Positions 30,626 to 40,100 of a stretch of 64,000 bases of DNA are shown here, piece by piece (within the stretch, counting starts at the first letter, position 1; the number at the start of each line of letters is the position of its first letter). The notes beneath the pieces are model-generated. The model did not search any database and was not told the origin of the DNA. It saw nothing but the letters and a program-made list of their open reading frames with translations. Location of the stretch: assembly GCF_964204645.1 (NCBI RefSeq), contig NC_134035.1:4528501-4592500 (forward strand), given 5' to 3'. Source of the DNA: Tubulanus polymorphus (Eukaryota > Nemertea > Palaeonemertea > Tubulaniformes > Tubulanidae). Made by a program: the position numbers and the translations under genes.

Positions 30626-31208
30626 ATTGAATACAACATATTTAGGTGGTATATGAAGCCCCAAAATTCTGGATCTTTCGGCCAATTTATTGAAAATCAG
30701 TTAAGAACACCCTACCAATTCTATTGAAAATTAGTTCAGTACACCCTACCCATATATGACCATTGAATACAGCACGAAAGGAAGTCCCAAAATTCTAGAT
30801 CTTTCGATTAATCTTTTTAAAATGAGTTCAGTACGCCCTACCCATGTATGACAACTCAATACAGCATCTTCAGGATGATATGAGGCACAAAAATTCTGGA
30901 TCTTTCGACAAATCTTTTGAAAATCAGTTCAGTACACCCTACCCATATATGACAATTCAATACAGCATCTTAAGGGCGATATGAAGCCCCAAAATCCTGG
31001 ATCTCTTTTAATACACAATACTAATTATCAATAAAAGGGAAATGGATAAAAAAGATTACTGTACAGCGCGTGGGGTGTTTTCATTTGAAAAAGAAAGAGC
31101 CAACCGTAAGCAATCTGATGCGGGTACCGGACTTTTTCCTTTAATTACGGCTTTCGGGAGAGACGCGGGCGGCTTTGCGATTTGATGAGAAACAAGGTGT
31201 GATTTGAT

Positions 31209-31666
31209 GGGGAGCATCCAGAAATTACGTACCTCAAAATCTCCCGTTTTTCTGACCCCCCTCCCCCTTGTACCAAATTCACTGATCCCCCTCATAGGTA
31301 CATACCATCCATGACCACCACCCCCCACCCCCAATTATATTGATGCAAAGAACACAAATCAAAACAAAATATAAAAGATATAAATACCTGATTCCAACAA
31401 GTGCGTGTAAGATCGATACGGGTACCTGGTATGGGGAATTCCCAGTTGAAGTCTACTACAAGTCACTTGAACACGTCACTAGAAGCCGATAAAACACCGG
31501 TATCGGCTATTTTCATTTGAGTTTGGTGCATAAAGTACGTACCAAGATTGATTAATATCCTACGTACGTACCTTTTTGCTGACCCCCTCCCCCCATGTAC
31601 CACTTTGTACCAAAATTAAGTAACCCCCCTTCCCCAATTAGAGGTACGTAATTTTTGGACGCTCCC
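31209..31666. mobile_element. Possible short mobile-element remnant with inverted ends
   Basis: The sequence at 31,209-31,235 (ending AAATTACGTACCTC) is the near-perfect inverse of 31,641-31,666 (starting GAGGTACGTAATTTTTGG), with arms of about 26 bp. Between them, two direct copies of a C-rich motif (TGACCCCCCTCCCCC with TTGTACCA) lie at 31,252 and 31,578, and a perfect 8-bp stem AGCCGATA/TATCGGCT lies at 31,484-31,508. Outside both arms is a direct motif ATGAGAAAC. I recognise no transposase. It could equally be two oppositely oriented copies of one dispersed repeat. Confidence 0.4.
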
Positions 31667-31929
31667 ATGAGAAACTAGATGTGTGCTTTTGCACTGTTGT
31701 AAAAAAGCAAATGCCCATTGATTCAAAGTAGGAGCATTTGAGTTTGCTGTAACGAGGGTCCATCGATTCAGAAAAGCATAAACCTGACCTAAGTTTCTTG
31801 CACACTAATCACGTACAAATTCTACCTACCAATTCATGAATGGAGCTTCGTGGATCATTTTGATAATTTTTCTTTTCCTTGGAAGATGCGACGTCCAAGA
31901 TACAGTACGCAGATACGAGTCTTCTATCG

Positions 31930-32175
31930 GGCCACGTTGGTTTAATCATCACGTATCGACAGCAATCAGGTCCTGAGTGAGGAGGCTCTGAGTTCCACAG
32001 TGAATTTATCAGTATTGACAGCAATCAGAACCTGGGAAGTGAGGAGGGCCTGAAGTTCACTGTGAACTGTTGGTTTCAGCACGTATTGACAGCAATCAGG
32101 TCCTGGAAAGTGAGGAGGGCCTGAAGTCCACTGTGTACTGTTGGTTTCAGCTTGTATTGACAGCAATCCGGTCGT
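31930..32175 (+). repeat. Minisatellite, about 71-bp unit, 3-4 copies
   Basis: The motif GTATTGACAGCAATC recurs at 31,953 (as GTATCGAC), 32,012, 32,083 and 32,154. Each is followed by a segment containing GTGAGGAGGGCCTGAAG, and the last two units by CTGTTGGTTTCAG. The last two periods are 71 bp; the first unit is shorter. Confidence 0.85.
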
Positions 32176-32179
32176 GACG

Positions 32180-33716
32180 ACGAAGGGCCTTTCTACAAAA
32201 GCGGCAACGATTAAGATGAGAACTATTCACGTGTCTGTGCCGCTTTCTTACTGACGGTCTATCAATACGCATAGCACTGTCCGTTTGATTGCGATACATT
32301 CACGGACCTAACTCACTGTATATTAGAAACACATAACTGCTACCAGTGTAAAACTTATACTTTTAGGCAAATTCAGTACCAGATGTGAAGTACCAACTGC
32401 GCACCCCTTGACGGAGAAACCCATCCTCATTGGAGCTGCACCGTCGATGTCATACAATTACACTTCGGATACCCCAGGGCCATACTCTCATCTGGAAAAT
32501 TTGCGTTTCGAAATGTGCTTTCTTCCTATCTAGTCAACACGCGGGATCATCAACTTAGAGGACTTCTACATCAACATCTACCCGAGAAAAAAAAAACCAC
32601 AATAAACTATCGGACTATTTACACGTAGAAAACGACCAAAAAAATATAGAAATGGACAAAATGATCTTGATATTTAGCTATTTCCAGAATCTCATTGTAT
32701 TAAATTAGGCAGCCAGAAAAATTCATCCCAATCAGTCGCTTGCCAGTTCAGACTGAATGGAAGATTGTTTGGATGAACCGGAACCGAATTTCCAATTATG
32801 TACTTCGATTTTAAAATATTCTGTTAACTCGACCGCCGATCACACATCTATATATCTGTACTTCGATTTCCGATTTCAAAATCAAACCCCCTGTTTCGCT
32901 CCCGGCAGGTGTGGTGGGTCTGTAAGGGACACTCAATCGAAAAATCAAACAAAATTTACCAGCCAAATAAATAAATAATGGGGACAATCCCTATTTTAAG
33001 ATCAAAAAAGATGAGAACTTTTGATTTGACTCGATACATGTATCTTGTATTCTGTTATATCCAGTATCAAACAACGATAAATCTACTCACCACCAATTTG
33101 GAGCATCATGAACTATTTCGAACGGTATTGGGTCAACAGTGTTGGCGGCTAAAGGTTATGACGATGAGAAAATGAGTAATGAGTGATCTGAAAGAAAATA
33201 TACGGGATACTAGCTCCAATAGTAGATAGTACCAACCATTGTGACCAACTCCAGCATTGTTCAGTTTACATTTTAAATATATGAAGTTGATTGTATTCTA
33301 CAAGTCCCCATCAAAATGATATCTTTAAATAGGAATTTTAACTCAAATCCTTTTCAATTATCAGTAAATTCACATACGAATCTGCAAACAAAGCACGTTT
33401 GCAAAAGATTCTAATAATTCCGCTTTAATCTAGAATAATCCAGGACTCCAGGCGATCACAGATCACTGGTCCAAGCCATGAAGAAATGGAAAGTATCCAA
33501 GCTACAAACTAACTAAGACCGGGCCGAAGGTGATTGTGGATGGAGATGGTGGAGATAATGTCATCCAGTCGATCGGTCATCCAGTCGGCCAGTCGTCCAG
33601 TCATTCAATCATCTGTAACCCAGTCATCTACAATATCACCTTACCTGTGATAAGTCTTCGAATCACGTCACGATTGAGAACTGAATCACTACTAACCACA
33701 GGAACCACAAAAACAC

Positions 33717-33718
<2 letters not shown>
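32180..33718. other. Interval without a supported gene
   Basis: Unique-looking AT-rich sequence with short open frames that show no recognisable domain. A fragment at 32,972-33,000 (GGGGACAATCCCTATTTT, then AAGATCAA) returns at 56,698-56,727 as GGGGCCAATCCCTATTTT, so part of this interval belongs to a dispersed repeat family. Confidence 0.6.

Positions 33719-33811
<93 letters not shown>
33719..33811. repeat. (TA)n microsatellite, about 90 bp
   Basis: An uninterrupted run of alternating T and A. It creates an artificial frame of alternating Tyr and Ile codons in the translated sequence. Expect length polymorphism and possible assembly error. Confidence 0.98.
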
Positions 33812-33814
<3 letters not shown>

Positions 33815-34624
33815 AGGATACTGGGGTCAAAAATTTTTTTGTCAGGTCCCTGTGCTACTAACGTTTGGAATAACGTTTGGCCCTGGTATGCAACTTAACT
33901 AATAAAAGCGTCGCCGGAGACTCCCGTGATGTAGTTTTCAGTTTAGATTATCGGTAAATACCCCTAAAGAATTTGGACGGGAAACATCTTTTAGCCTAAA
34001 GCAGGGTATTTCTGACTGATTCCAGAAAGCACGTAAAGCGCTAAATTCAAAAAAAACAGGATATACGTATCCACGTAAATATCTAGAAACGTTGCTAGTT
34101 CTACGAAATAGTGAAATAATGTGTATAGTTTTGAAAAAGACGCTCACGGCTTAACAAAGTTTGTTTCCACATCAGGATAGAATTTTTTGATCGAAATCGT
34201 ATGAAAAAAATCGTTTTAAACCATATGAATGTATTAAACTGGTCTTGTACACGTGTATTTCATCTAATTTGCCCCTCTGAGACATTTAAAATCGTTAATA
34301 CAAAAATCATTATACACGTATCAACACTTTAAATATATATCATACACACTTGCAACAAATCGATGGCGCTTTTCGCGGGTTTTGACCGATAATAACGAGT
34401 TTGTTATTCGCAGAGAAAATTTAAGATATCACGATGATGGCCTAAAACAGACGATTTCTGACAGAATTCAATTCTCCAGACTCAGATTCAGTCAGAAAAC
34501 ACATTGTGCCAATATAGTAAAAGAAAATCGCCGAAATAGAAATATATCAAGGTGGTCTCGTAAATGTGTATTATGCCTAGATCGTCGGGGAATGCATTCC
34601 CCTTGGAGGACACCTGGAACTGCT

Positions 34625-34632
34625 TATATAAA
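34625..34632 (+). promoter_or_regulatory. TATA-like motif in upstream remnant
   Basis: TATATAAA at 34,625 aligns with the same motif at 43,150 upstream of the second protease gene. The context GCTTATATAAAAATT is shared by both. No gene remains downstream, so this is only a fossil of the promoter. Confidence 0.35.
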
Positions 34633-35009
34633 AATTGCTATATTATAAAACTAAAAATATGAAAACAATATATAGATTGAAACGATTCGATGGTGCTTCA
34701 TCCGGATTTGACGAGTTATTTACGCCCAGAAAAATTGAAATCGATTTCTGAAGATATTATCAAGTTGGTGAACAATTACATTTGCAGATCACAAGGTAAC
34801 AACTATAACAGAAAGTATCGACTGAGGAACAGTTTTGGTATTTTGGTGTGTTTTTTTCTTTATCGGCGATAGAAAAAAAATTCTCAAAGGACTGGTGGTT
34901 GTACACTCGAGGAGACAATGCTTAGTTCCTTTCAGTCAAAGTCTAAACAGTCAATCAAAGGTTTTCATCCCTTTGGGACATGAAGCATAATCTTCCTAAT
35001 AACTCACAA

Positions 35010-35172
35010 GTATCACGATGAAGATAATATAAGATAATATCGCATGTCCGAAAGGGTTAACTTCTATAACTTGTATAACTTCCGCCTTTATATTTTATAT
35101 TTTGCAATACTACTGTGCTCTGTGCAAACTTGTAAAATTGTGTGGAGCAATAAGATAAACTTCAACTTAAAC
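35010..35172 (+). mobile_element. Possible retroposon 3' tail inserted in the remnant
   Basis: The stretch interrupts the similarity to the protease upstream region. It ends in TGTGGAGCAATAAGATAAAC followed by short direct AACTT-type repeats, which is the style of many LINE and SINE tails. No coding part is present and I cannot name a family. Confidence 0.3.
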
Positions 35173-35265
35173 TCCAGACTGCCGACTGTCTGCAAACTGA
35201 ACAGAAATTAAAATCATATGATGATATGAAATAAAATCATTACGCTGTTCATAAAGTTGGTAGCG

Positions 35266-35880
35266 GGTATCATTTAAGCTGTCATCTCTCCCTGGTGAGA
35301 AGAACCACACGTGCCGTAGAACCCGCGTGAAATCCACTAGGGTACAAACGACACGAGAAAGACGAGGAAAATCCCAAAACCCGAGCTAAAAAATGTAAGA
35401 GAACCGAGGTAAAAACCTGAAGAAACGTAAAATGGCAAGGAATTAGCAGGATAACCAAATTTTCGAGTGAGTCATATCACATGCAATGGATCAGATAACA
35501 GTGATGTAAGCTTACTATAATACAAGCGAAGCAGCTCAAGAGATCTTAATAATGTATGAATTCATCAACAGTGTATTCGCCCACTAATAATAATACATAC
35601 TAGAAGCATACCCATTTCCCAAAGTCGAAAGCAAAATTCTTAACTCAAAGAATACCCAGACTCTAAAGCAAGATTAGCCCAAGGAAAACTGTTTTGGCGA
35701 AAATCTACATAGCCAATGCGCTTTGGGCCTCACTAGCCGGGGCGAGCCATTAACCCTTTAGCCATTACTTGGCACAAAATCTCCGCTGTCCAATATCACT
35801 AGTTGGCACAAATCTCCACTGTCCAACCACAGTTGGCACAAGGGGGAGCTCATTATGGACCATCGCACTAAACGTGTTTA
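35266..35880. other. Interval without a supported gene
   Basis: Holds a copy of a short motif, GTCATCTCTCCCTGGTGAGA (35,280), that also appears in intron 8 of both protease genes. It also holds a local repeat of TTGGCACAA with ATCTCC and CTGTCCAA (35,769, 35,813, 35,842). No domain-bearing frame is visible. Confidence 0.55.
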
Positions 35881-35884
35881 TTCA

Positions 35885-36065
35885 CTATATCAATGAAAAG
35901 GAGATCGATGAATTTTACATCGTATTATCGGAAGTTTCGTATTAATGTAATCGGGCTACTATTTTCATAGGAAAATGCTATATGAAAATCCGGGAATTCT
36001 TAAATTCATCGTATTACTGAGGTTTTCGTTGTAAAGCCGATTCGCACTAACGAGGTTTGACTGTA
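35885..36065 (-). mobile_element. End of a pogo/Tigger-like DNA transposon (nonautonomous fragment)
   Basis: Read on the minus strand, the edge at 36,065 is TACAGTCAAACCTCGTTAGT, the CAGT-type terminus next to a TA target typical of pogo-like elements. Subterminal sequence repeats CATCGTATTA and GTTTTCGTTGT-like motifs. No transposase is present and the opposite terminus is not clear. It lies directly beside the left breakpoint of the first protease unit. Confidence 0.45.
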
Positions 36066-37132
36066 ACAGATTTTATCGTACAGCAGGTTTTGATACGACG
36101 ACCGAAAATGATGACGATGAGAAAAAAATTTATTGAAGCTGCTGAAAATATCTTGTCGAAATCATGGTCCGTTTGATATATCGAGAAATGTCATTATTTT
36201 CATCAATGATTAGCTATCCTTAAAAATTCATGGTTACAATCCCTGATATATTTTTAAATTTGTGATTAACTGCATTTCAATATCAGGGGATATTTCAGGC
36301 AGAAAATCAGTTTTATTTTATTTATAATCGTTTCTGATGAATATCGCCTAAAATTATAATGTACGAACCTGGCCCTGTACACTTGTATTTCCTCTTGGAC
36401 ACCTGGAATTGCCTACACAAAAAATTATTATATTAAAACTTCAGATATATATCATTCACACTTGAAATCGATGGTACTTCCTCTGACTTCGGTCGATGAT
36501 AACGAGTTATTTATTCGCAGAATATTGAATTCGATTTTCACAAAGATATCATCTACGTCAAGTAGGTGAACACGTATATTTCCAGACCACAGGGCAACAA
36601 CCATAACGGAAAGCATCGAAAGGTATGTTTTTCTTCTCTTTCCGACGATTGAATTGCAAAAAAGCTACACAAACGACTGGTGGTTGCACATCCGTGAAAC
36701 CAGGCTGGAGATTTCATATTTGATAATTGACACATTCTTAGAATTTTAGTTAGAAGATTTAGCCTCGGTTTTTAGGAATTAGGTTTAGATTGCGAACCCG
36801 GCTAATCTAGTTGCAGTCAAAATCTGAACAGTAAATCAAAAGGGTTTTATCCAGACTCCTTTTACAGTTTTAACGGACAAACTGAACAGACAAACAATCA
36901 TATGGACGATTATTTGAAATAAAATCATTTTAGTAGATCTATAATTCAGATTTTCATATTCTCATCTATCGTTTACATGCGTGCGTGTAGGTTTTATCTA
37001 TTTTTGATTGATGATAAGTTATCAACTGACAAACCTACAGCCAGATAGCTCTGCAAACTTACAGTCAGATAAAAATGGTTTATCATTTTCCCAATGTCAT
37101 TCTTTCTTCATTTCATATTATGCCGATTGTAG

Positions 37133-37174
37133 CTAGATCGACTTTTACACGGTTGAAAGTTAAGCGGTTAAAGG
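37133..37174 (+). other. 5' UTR part of first coding exon, copy A (putative acceptor at 37,131)
   Basis: A pyrimidine-rich tract (TTCTTTCTTCATTTCATATT) and TGTAG precede CTAGATCGACTTTTACACGG, which is conserved up to the ATG in both copies. This looks like a 3' splice site for an upstream noncoding leader exon. Candidate leader sequence lies near 36,420-36,590, but its donor position reads GGGCAACA in this copy. No transcript evidence. Confidence 0.35.
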
Positions 37175-40100
37175 ATGTTGCGGCTCTTGCTAATGATCAC
37201 TTTGGGTGATGCCGTTGCTGTTTTGGCATCGCAACCAGGTAGATTGAAATATCAACTAGAAATCAGAAACTAACTAGATATTTATCACAATGAAATACAG
37301 AAATTTAATCGATTACTTATTTCAAATTTGTCATCGGATTTCATTCCTCAAGATTTCTAATAATTTAAAAGTTTATCACTGCTTGAGAATAATGTTTGAA
37401 TTTTCAATTATCAGATTTATTCGATTTGAGTTTTTGATTTATTTTTTATAGCGTTCATCTTAATTCGCGATGCAATGTTCTACCTCGTGTTTTGCTTCTT
37501 AATCTATGAAATATTTGATAAGATAAACTTAGATAAAAGAAATACCGATATTTCATCAATTCTTCATTTTTTCAAGATTTTTTGGGAGACAATATCGAGG
37601 TCGTGGATGGTGACGTTCTGCGTTATCGGAACAAACCGGGGGCGGATGGTCCGGACAAACGGTCTGCTATTCTAGCACGCCGTAGCCTGTGGCGTAATCG
37701 GACCGTACCCTACACTTTCAATGGTATCGGCGAAGGTAAGAAGTGTACTCGTTTTCAAAAAAGCTAAAAGATATTGTCGTTGACCAGCATCTCTATTTCC
37801 AAACGCCCTGAGTTGTCATATATTAATACGTGACTATGATGTTTTATGATGTGGGCCCGGTTTTTTCCTTTATTTAATTTTCTCTCTATTATGGACGGCT
37901 GATTTATTTTACGCGCTGTAAACTGTTGATTCAAGCAGTTCTTCATCTAACATTTTATATTTCGTTTTTAATGTATATCCTGGCTAATATGACAATGAAT
38001 ACGATAAGATAGGTATGCTGGCTTTATCCGCTTTTCGATTACTTTTCTAGAATAACCTTCGCTCTCGTGTCGTTTCAGTTATGAAAGGTCTCATTTTGAA
38101 ATCGTTTGAACATTACCACAACAAGACATGCATCAGCTTCCGCGAAAAAACTGCCGATGACGTCGACTATTTACAATTCGAAGGGGGATATTCTCCTTCG
38201 TAAGAGAATTTCGTCATATAAACTGTAGGATGTTTAGTATGTTTGCGCCATCAAGACAAAATATCGACAGATTCGTTCAAAAGTTGAATTTCATTTTCTT
38301 CTCAATAGCGAAATGTAATGCTTTTCAACCAGTATTGAACTTTTCGGGTCCAAAAATATGCATTACTTTCGATTTCTTCAGCCTAAAACGCTGGGGTTTA
38401 ATGAAATGAATAGTCCATCCAATATGACAAGAGAATTATGTTATTCTTACAGGGTTTGTTTTTTTTATTGTTTCATTTCTTAGATTTTGCGCCTCATTTA
38501 CGGGAAGACAGGGTGGAAAACAACCGGTCTATATCGGATCTTGGTGCCCGCTGGGTTCGATTATACACGAAATCATGCATGCTTTGGGTAAGTTACACTA
38601 TGCGAGTAAGTGACTTCGTATTTATCGTAAGCGATCTTGTCATCTCGTTTATTGCATTATCATAGCTAAATTATTGTATAGATTGATGAAAGACTTCTCA
38701 GAGCCGTCCACTCGGCCAGTCTCGAATCCGATGCGGTTTCCATGGTCCAAACAGATTCGCAATTTCTACGAACGTCTATTGTTTTATTATGATTGTTCAT
38801 TTCTGAATTATAATGCTCGTTATAAATATCTTTTTAGGATTCAACCACGAACACACCCGGCCCGATAGAAACGACTACATATCCATTTTGTGGGAGAATA
38901 TAATGCCCAGTAAGACACTATAAATGCATATAGCGTCTGGGATTTATTAGGTTAAAAGCCTACTGATGGTCGGGGTGATTTCAAATTGTGTTTTAACTTA
39001 TATATTCGTAGATGCGAGAACGAATTTCATGAAAAATGTCGGCGCCGATATGCTCGGCGTTAACTACGACTATGACAGTATCATGCACTATCCAAAAGAC
39101 GGATTCACTGTCAACGGCAGAAATACGATCGAAGTCCTCGTTGATCCGAACACAGAGATCGGGCAACGGATAAAATTCAGCGCGCTCGATATTGTTCGCA
39201 TAGATAGGCTCTACGATTGCCCAACCAGTAAGTATACTTCTGGACACCAGAACCGTTTCCACAATGCCGAGTTAAGTTAGTAGAAATTAACTCATTTGGA
39301 GTTCGATCATTACTCACACTCACATGTTTTGGAATCGTTTCCACGGTAAACAAATTGAACGATTATTCAAAACAGTTGGACTCGGACAAAAAGGTCTTAA
39401 ACATAGCTGTCGAACAGGGCCGTGAATATTCATTTTCAATGAATTCAGCTTAAGAGTTCATTAAGACAGAATCATTCATTTAAAAGATGAAGCAAGAATT
39501 GAATTCATAGCTGTCGAACAGCGCCGTGAATATTCATTTTCAATGAATTCAGCTTAAGAGTCCATTAAGACGGAATCATTCATTTAAAAAAATGAAGCAA
39601 GAATTGAATTCATAGCTGTCGAACAGGGCGGTGAATATTCATTTTCAATGAATTCAGCTTAAGAGTCCATTAAGACGGAATCATTTTAAAAAAAATGAAG
39701 CAAGAATTGAATTCATTTTCGAAAATATCTAGGTTTAGACAAAGGAGTAACGCAGTGGTCAAACTGGGCGTCGTACGACTGCGCCTTCAACTGCGCAAAG
39801 AAATCCCGTCAGAGATACTGTTTCACGAGCTCGAACTGCCCGATAAACTACCACACCGGAGTTGAAACTCAGTACCAAGACTGCACTGAAGCCGAGTGTA
39901 ACGGTAAAAATGAAAACGATTTTGCAAGAATTAAATAATTGATACTGAAAACAGGTTTTAATTAGTTACAATATTCGCGTCAGAACTAACTACAGTAAAA
40001 CCTCGTTATGTAAGTCATGCTCTTTTCAAGCTTTCTTCACGTTTTTTTTTCCTACGATATTCGTCCCATTTTAACGCAGTTCCCATAAATGGTCACTGGG

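Larger units (their letters stand above)
1..31004 (+). repeat. 101-bp satellite DNA array, about 300 monomers
   Basis: Tandem monomers of about 101 bp follow each other from the first base; the first starts at 1 and the next at 102. Each carries the landmarks ATCTTCAGGACGATATGAAG, CTAGATCTTTCGACCAATCT, TTCAGTACACCCTACCCATA and GACAATTGAATACAGC in that order. Many monomers contain a BglII site (AGATCT) and an MfeI site (CAATTG). Monomers differ by substitutions and small indels. Truncated monomers occur near 1,285, 3,590, 15,465 and 27,145. The left boundary is outside the window and the right boundary is near 31,004. Short open frames of 60-93 codons occur on both strands, but 101 is not a multiple of 3 and they recur only where blocks were duplicated, so I treat the array as non-coding. 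A centromeric, pericentromeric or other heterochromatic role is possible but not shown. Confidence 0.97.
34225..35265 (+). repeat. Remnants of the protease-unit upstream region (two partial copies)
   Basis: Two stretches resemble the sequence 5' of the two intact genes. The first (about 34,235-34,430) carries ACTGGTCTTGTACACGTGTA, AAATCGATGG and AACGAGTTTGTTATTCGCAG. The second (about 34,550-34,990) carries GGACACCTGGAACTGCTTAT, ACGATTCGATGGTGCTTCAT, TTGGTGAACAATTAC and CACAAGGTAACAACTATAAC. Corresponding motifs occur at 36,355-36,900 and 43,055-43,650. A further match, AAACTGAACAGA followed by AATCATATGATGATAT, lies at 35,200-35,250 (compare 36,889-36,930). No coding exon follows, so the genes that once lay here have been lost or never completed. 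Confidence 0.7.

Noticed and set aside
1-31004. CRISPR-like array
   Set aside because: No short conserved repeats separated by unique spacers; the whole 101-bp unit is repeated, and the context is eukaryotic.
1-31004. Hammerhead ribozyme in the satellite monomer (minus strand has CTGAAGA and CGAAAG)
   Set aside because: The two words are about 60 nt apart with no pairing stem II between them, and the core base differs from CUGAUGA.
31056-31334. 92-codon minus-strand frame
   Set aside because: It overlaps C-rich low-complexity DNA and the inverted-arm remnant; the Gly/Pro-rich content is a composition effect.
33530-33898. 122-codon frame
   Set aside because: More than a quarter of it is Tyr-Ile repeats from the (TA)n tract.
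38993-39262. Antisense frames over protease exons (also 40,052-40,321, 46,620-46,829, 48,094-48,538)
   Set aside because: They mirror conserved coding exons on the + strand and have no independent features.
39733-39903. ShK toxin-like domain for exon 7
   Set aside because: Six Cys could suggest it, but the WSNWASYDC start and the following exon 8 fit a TSP1 repeat better.
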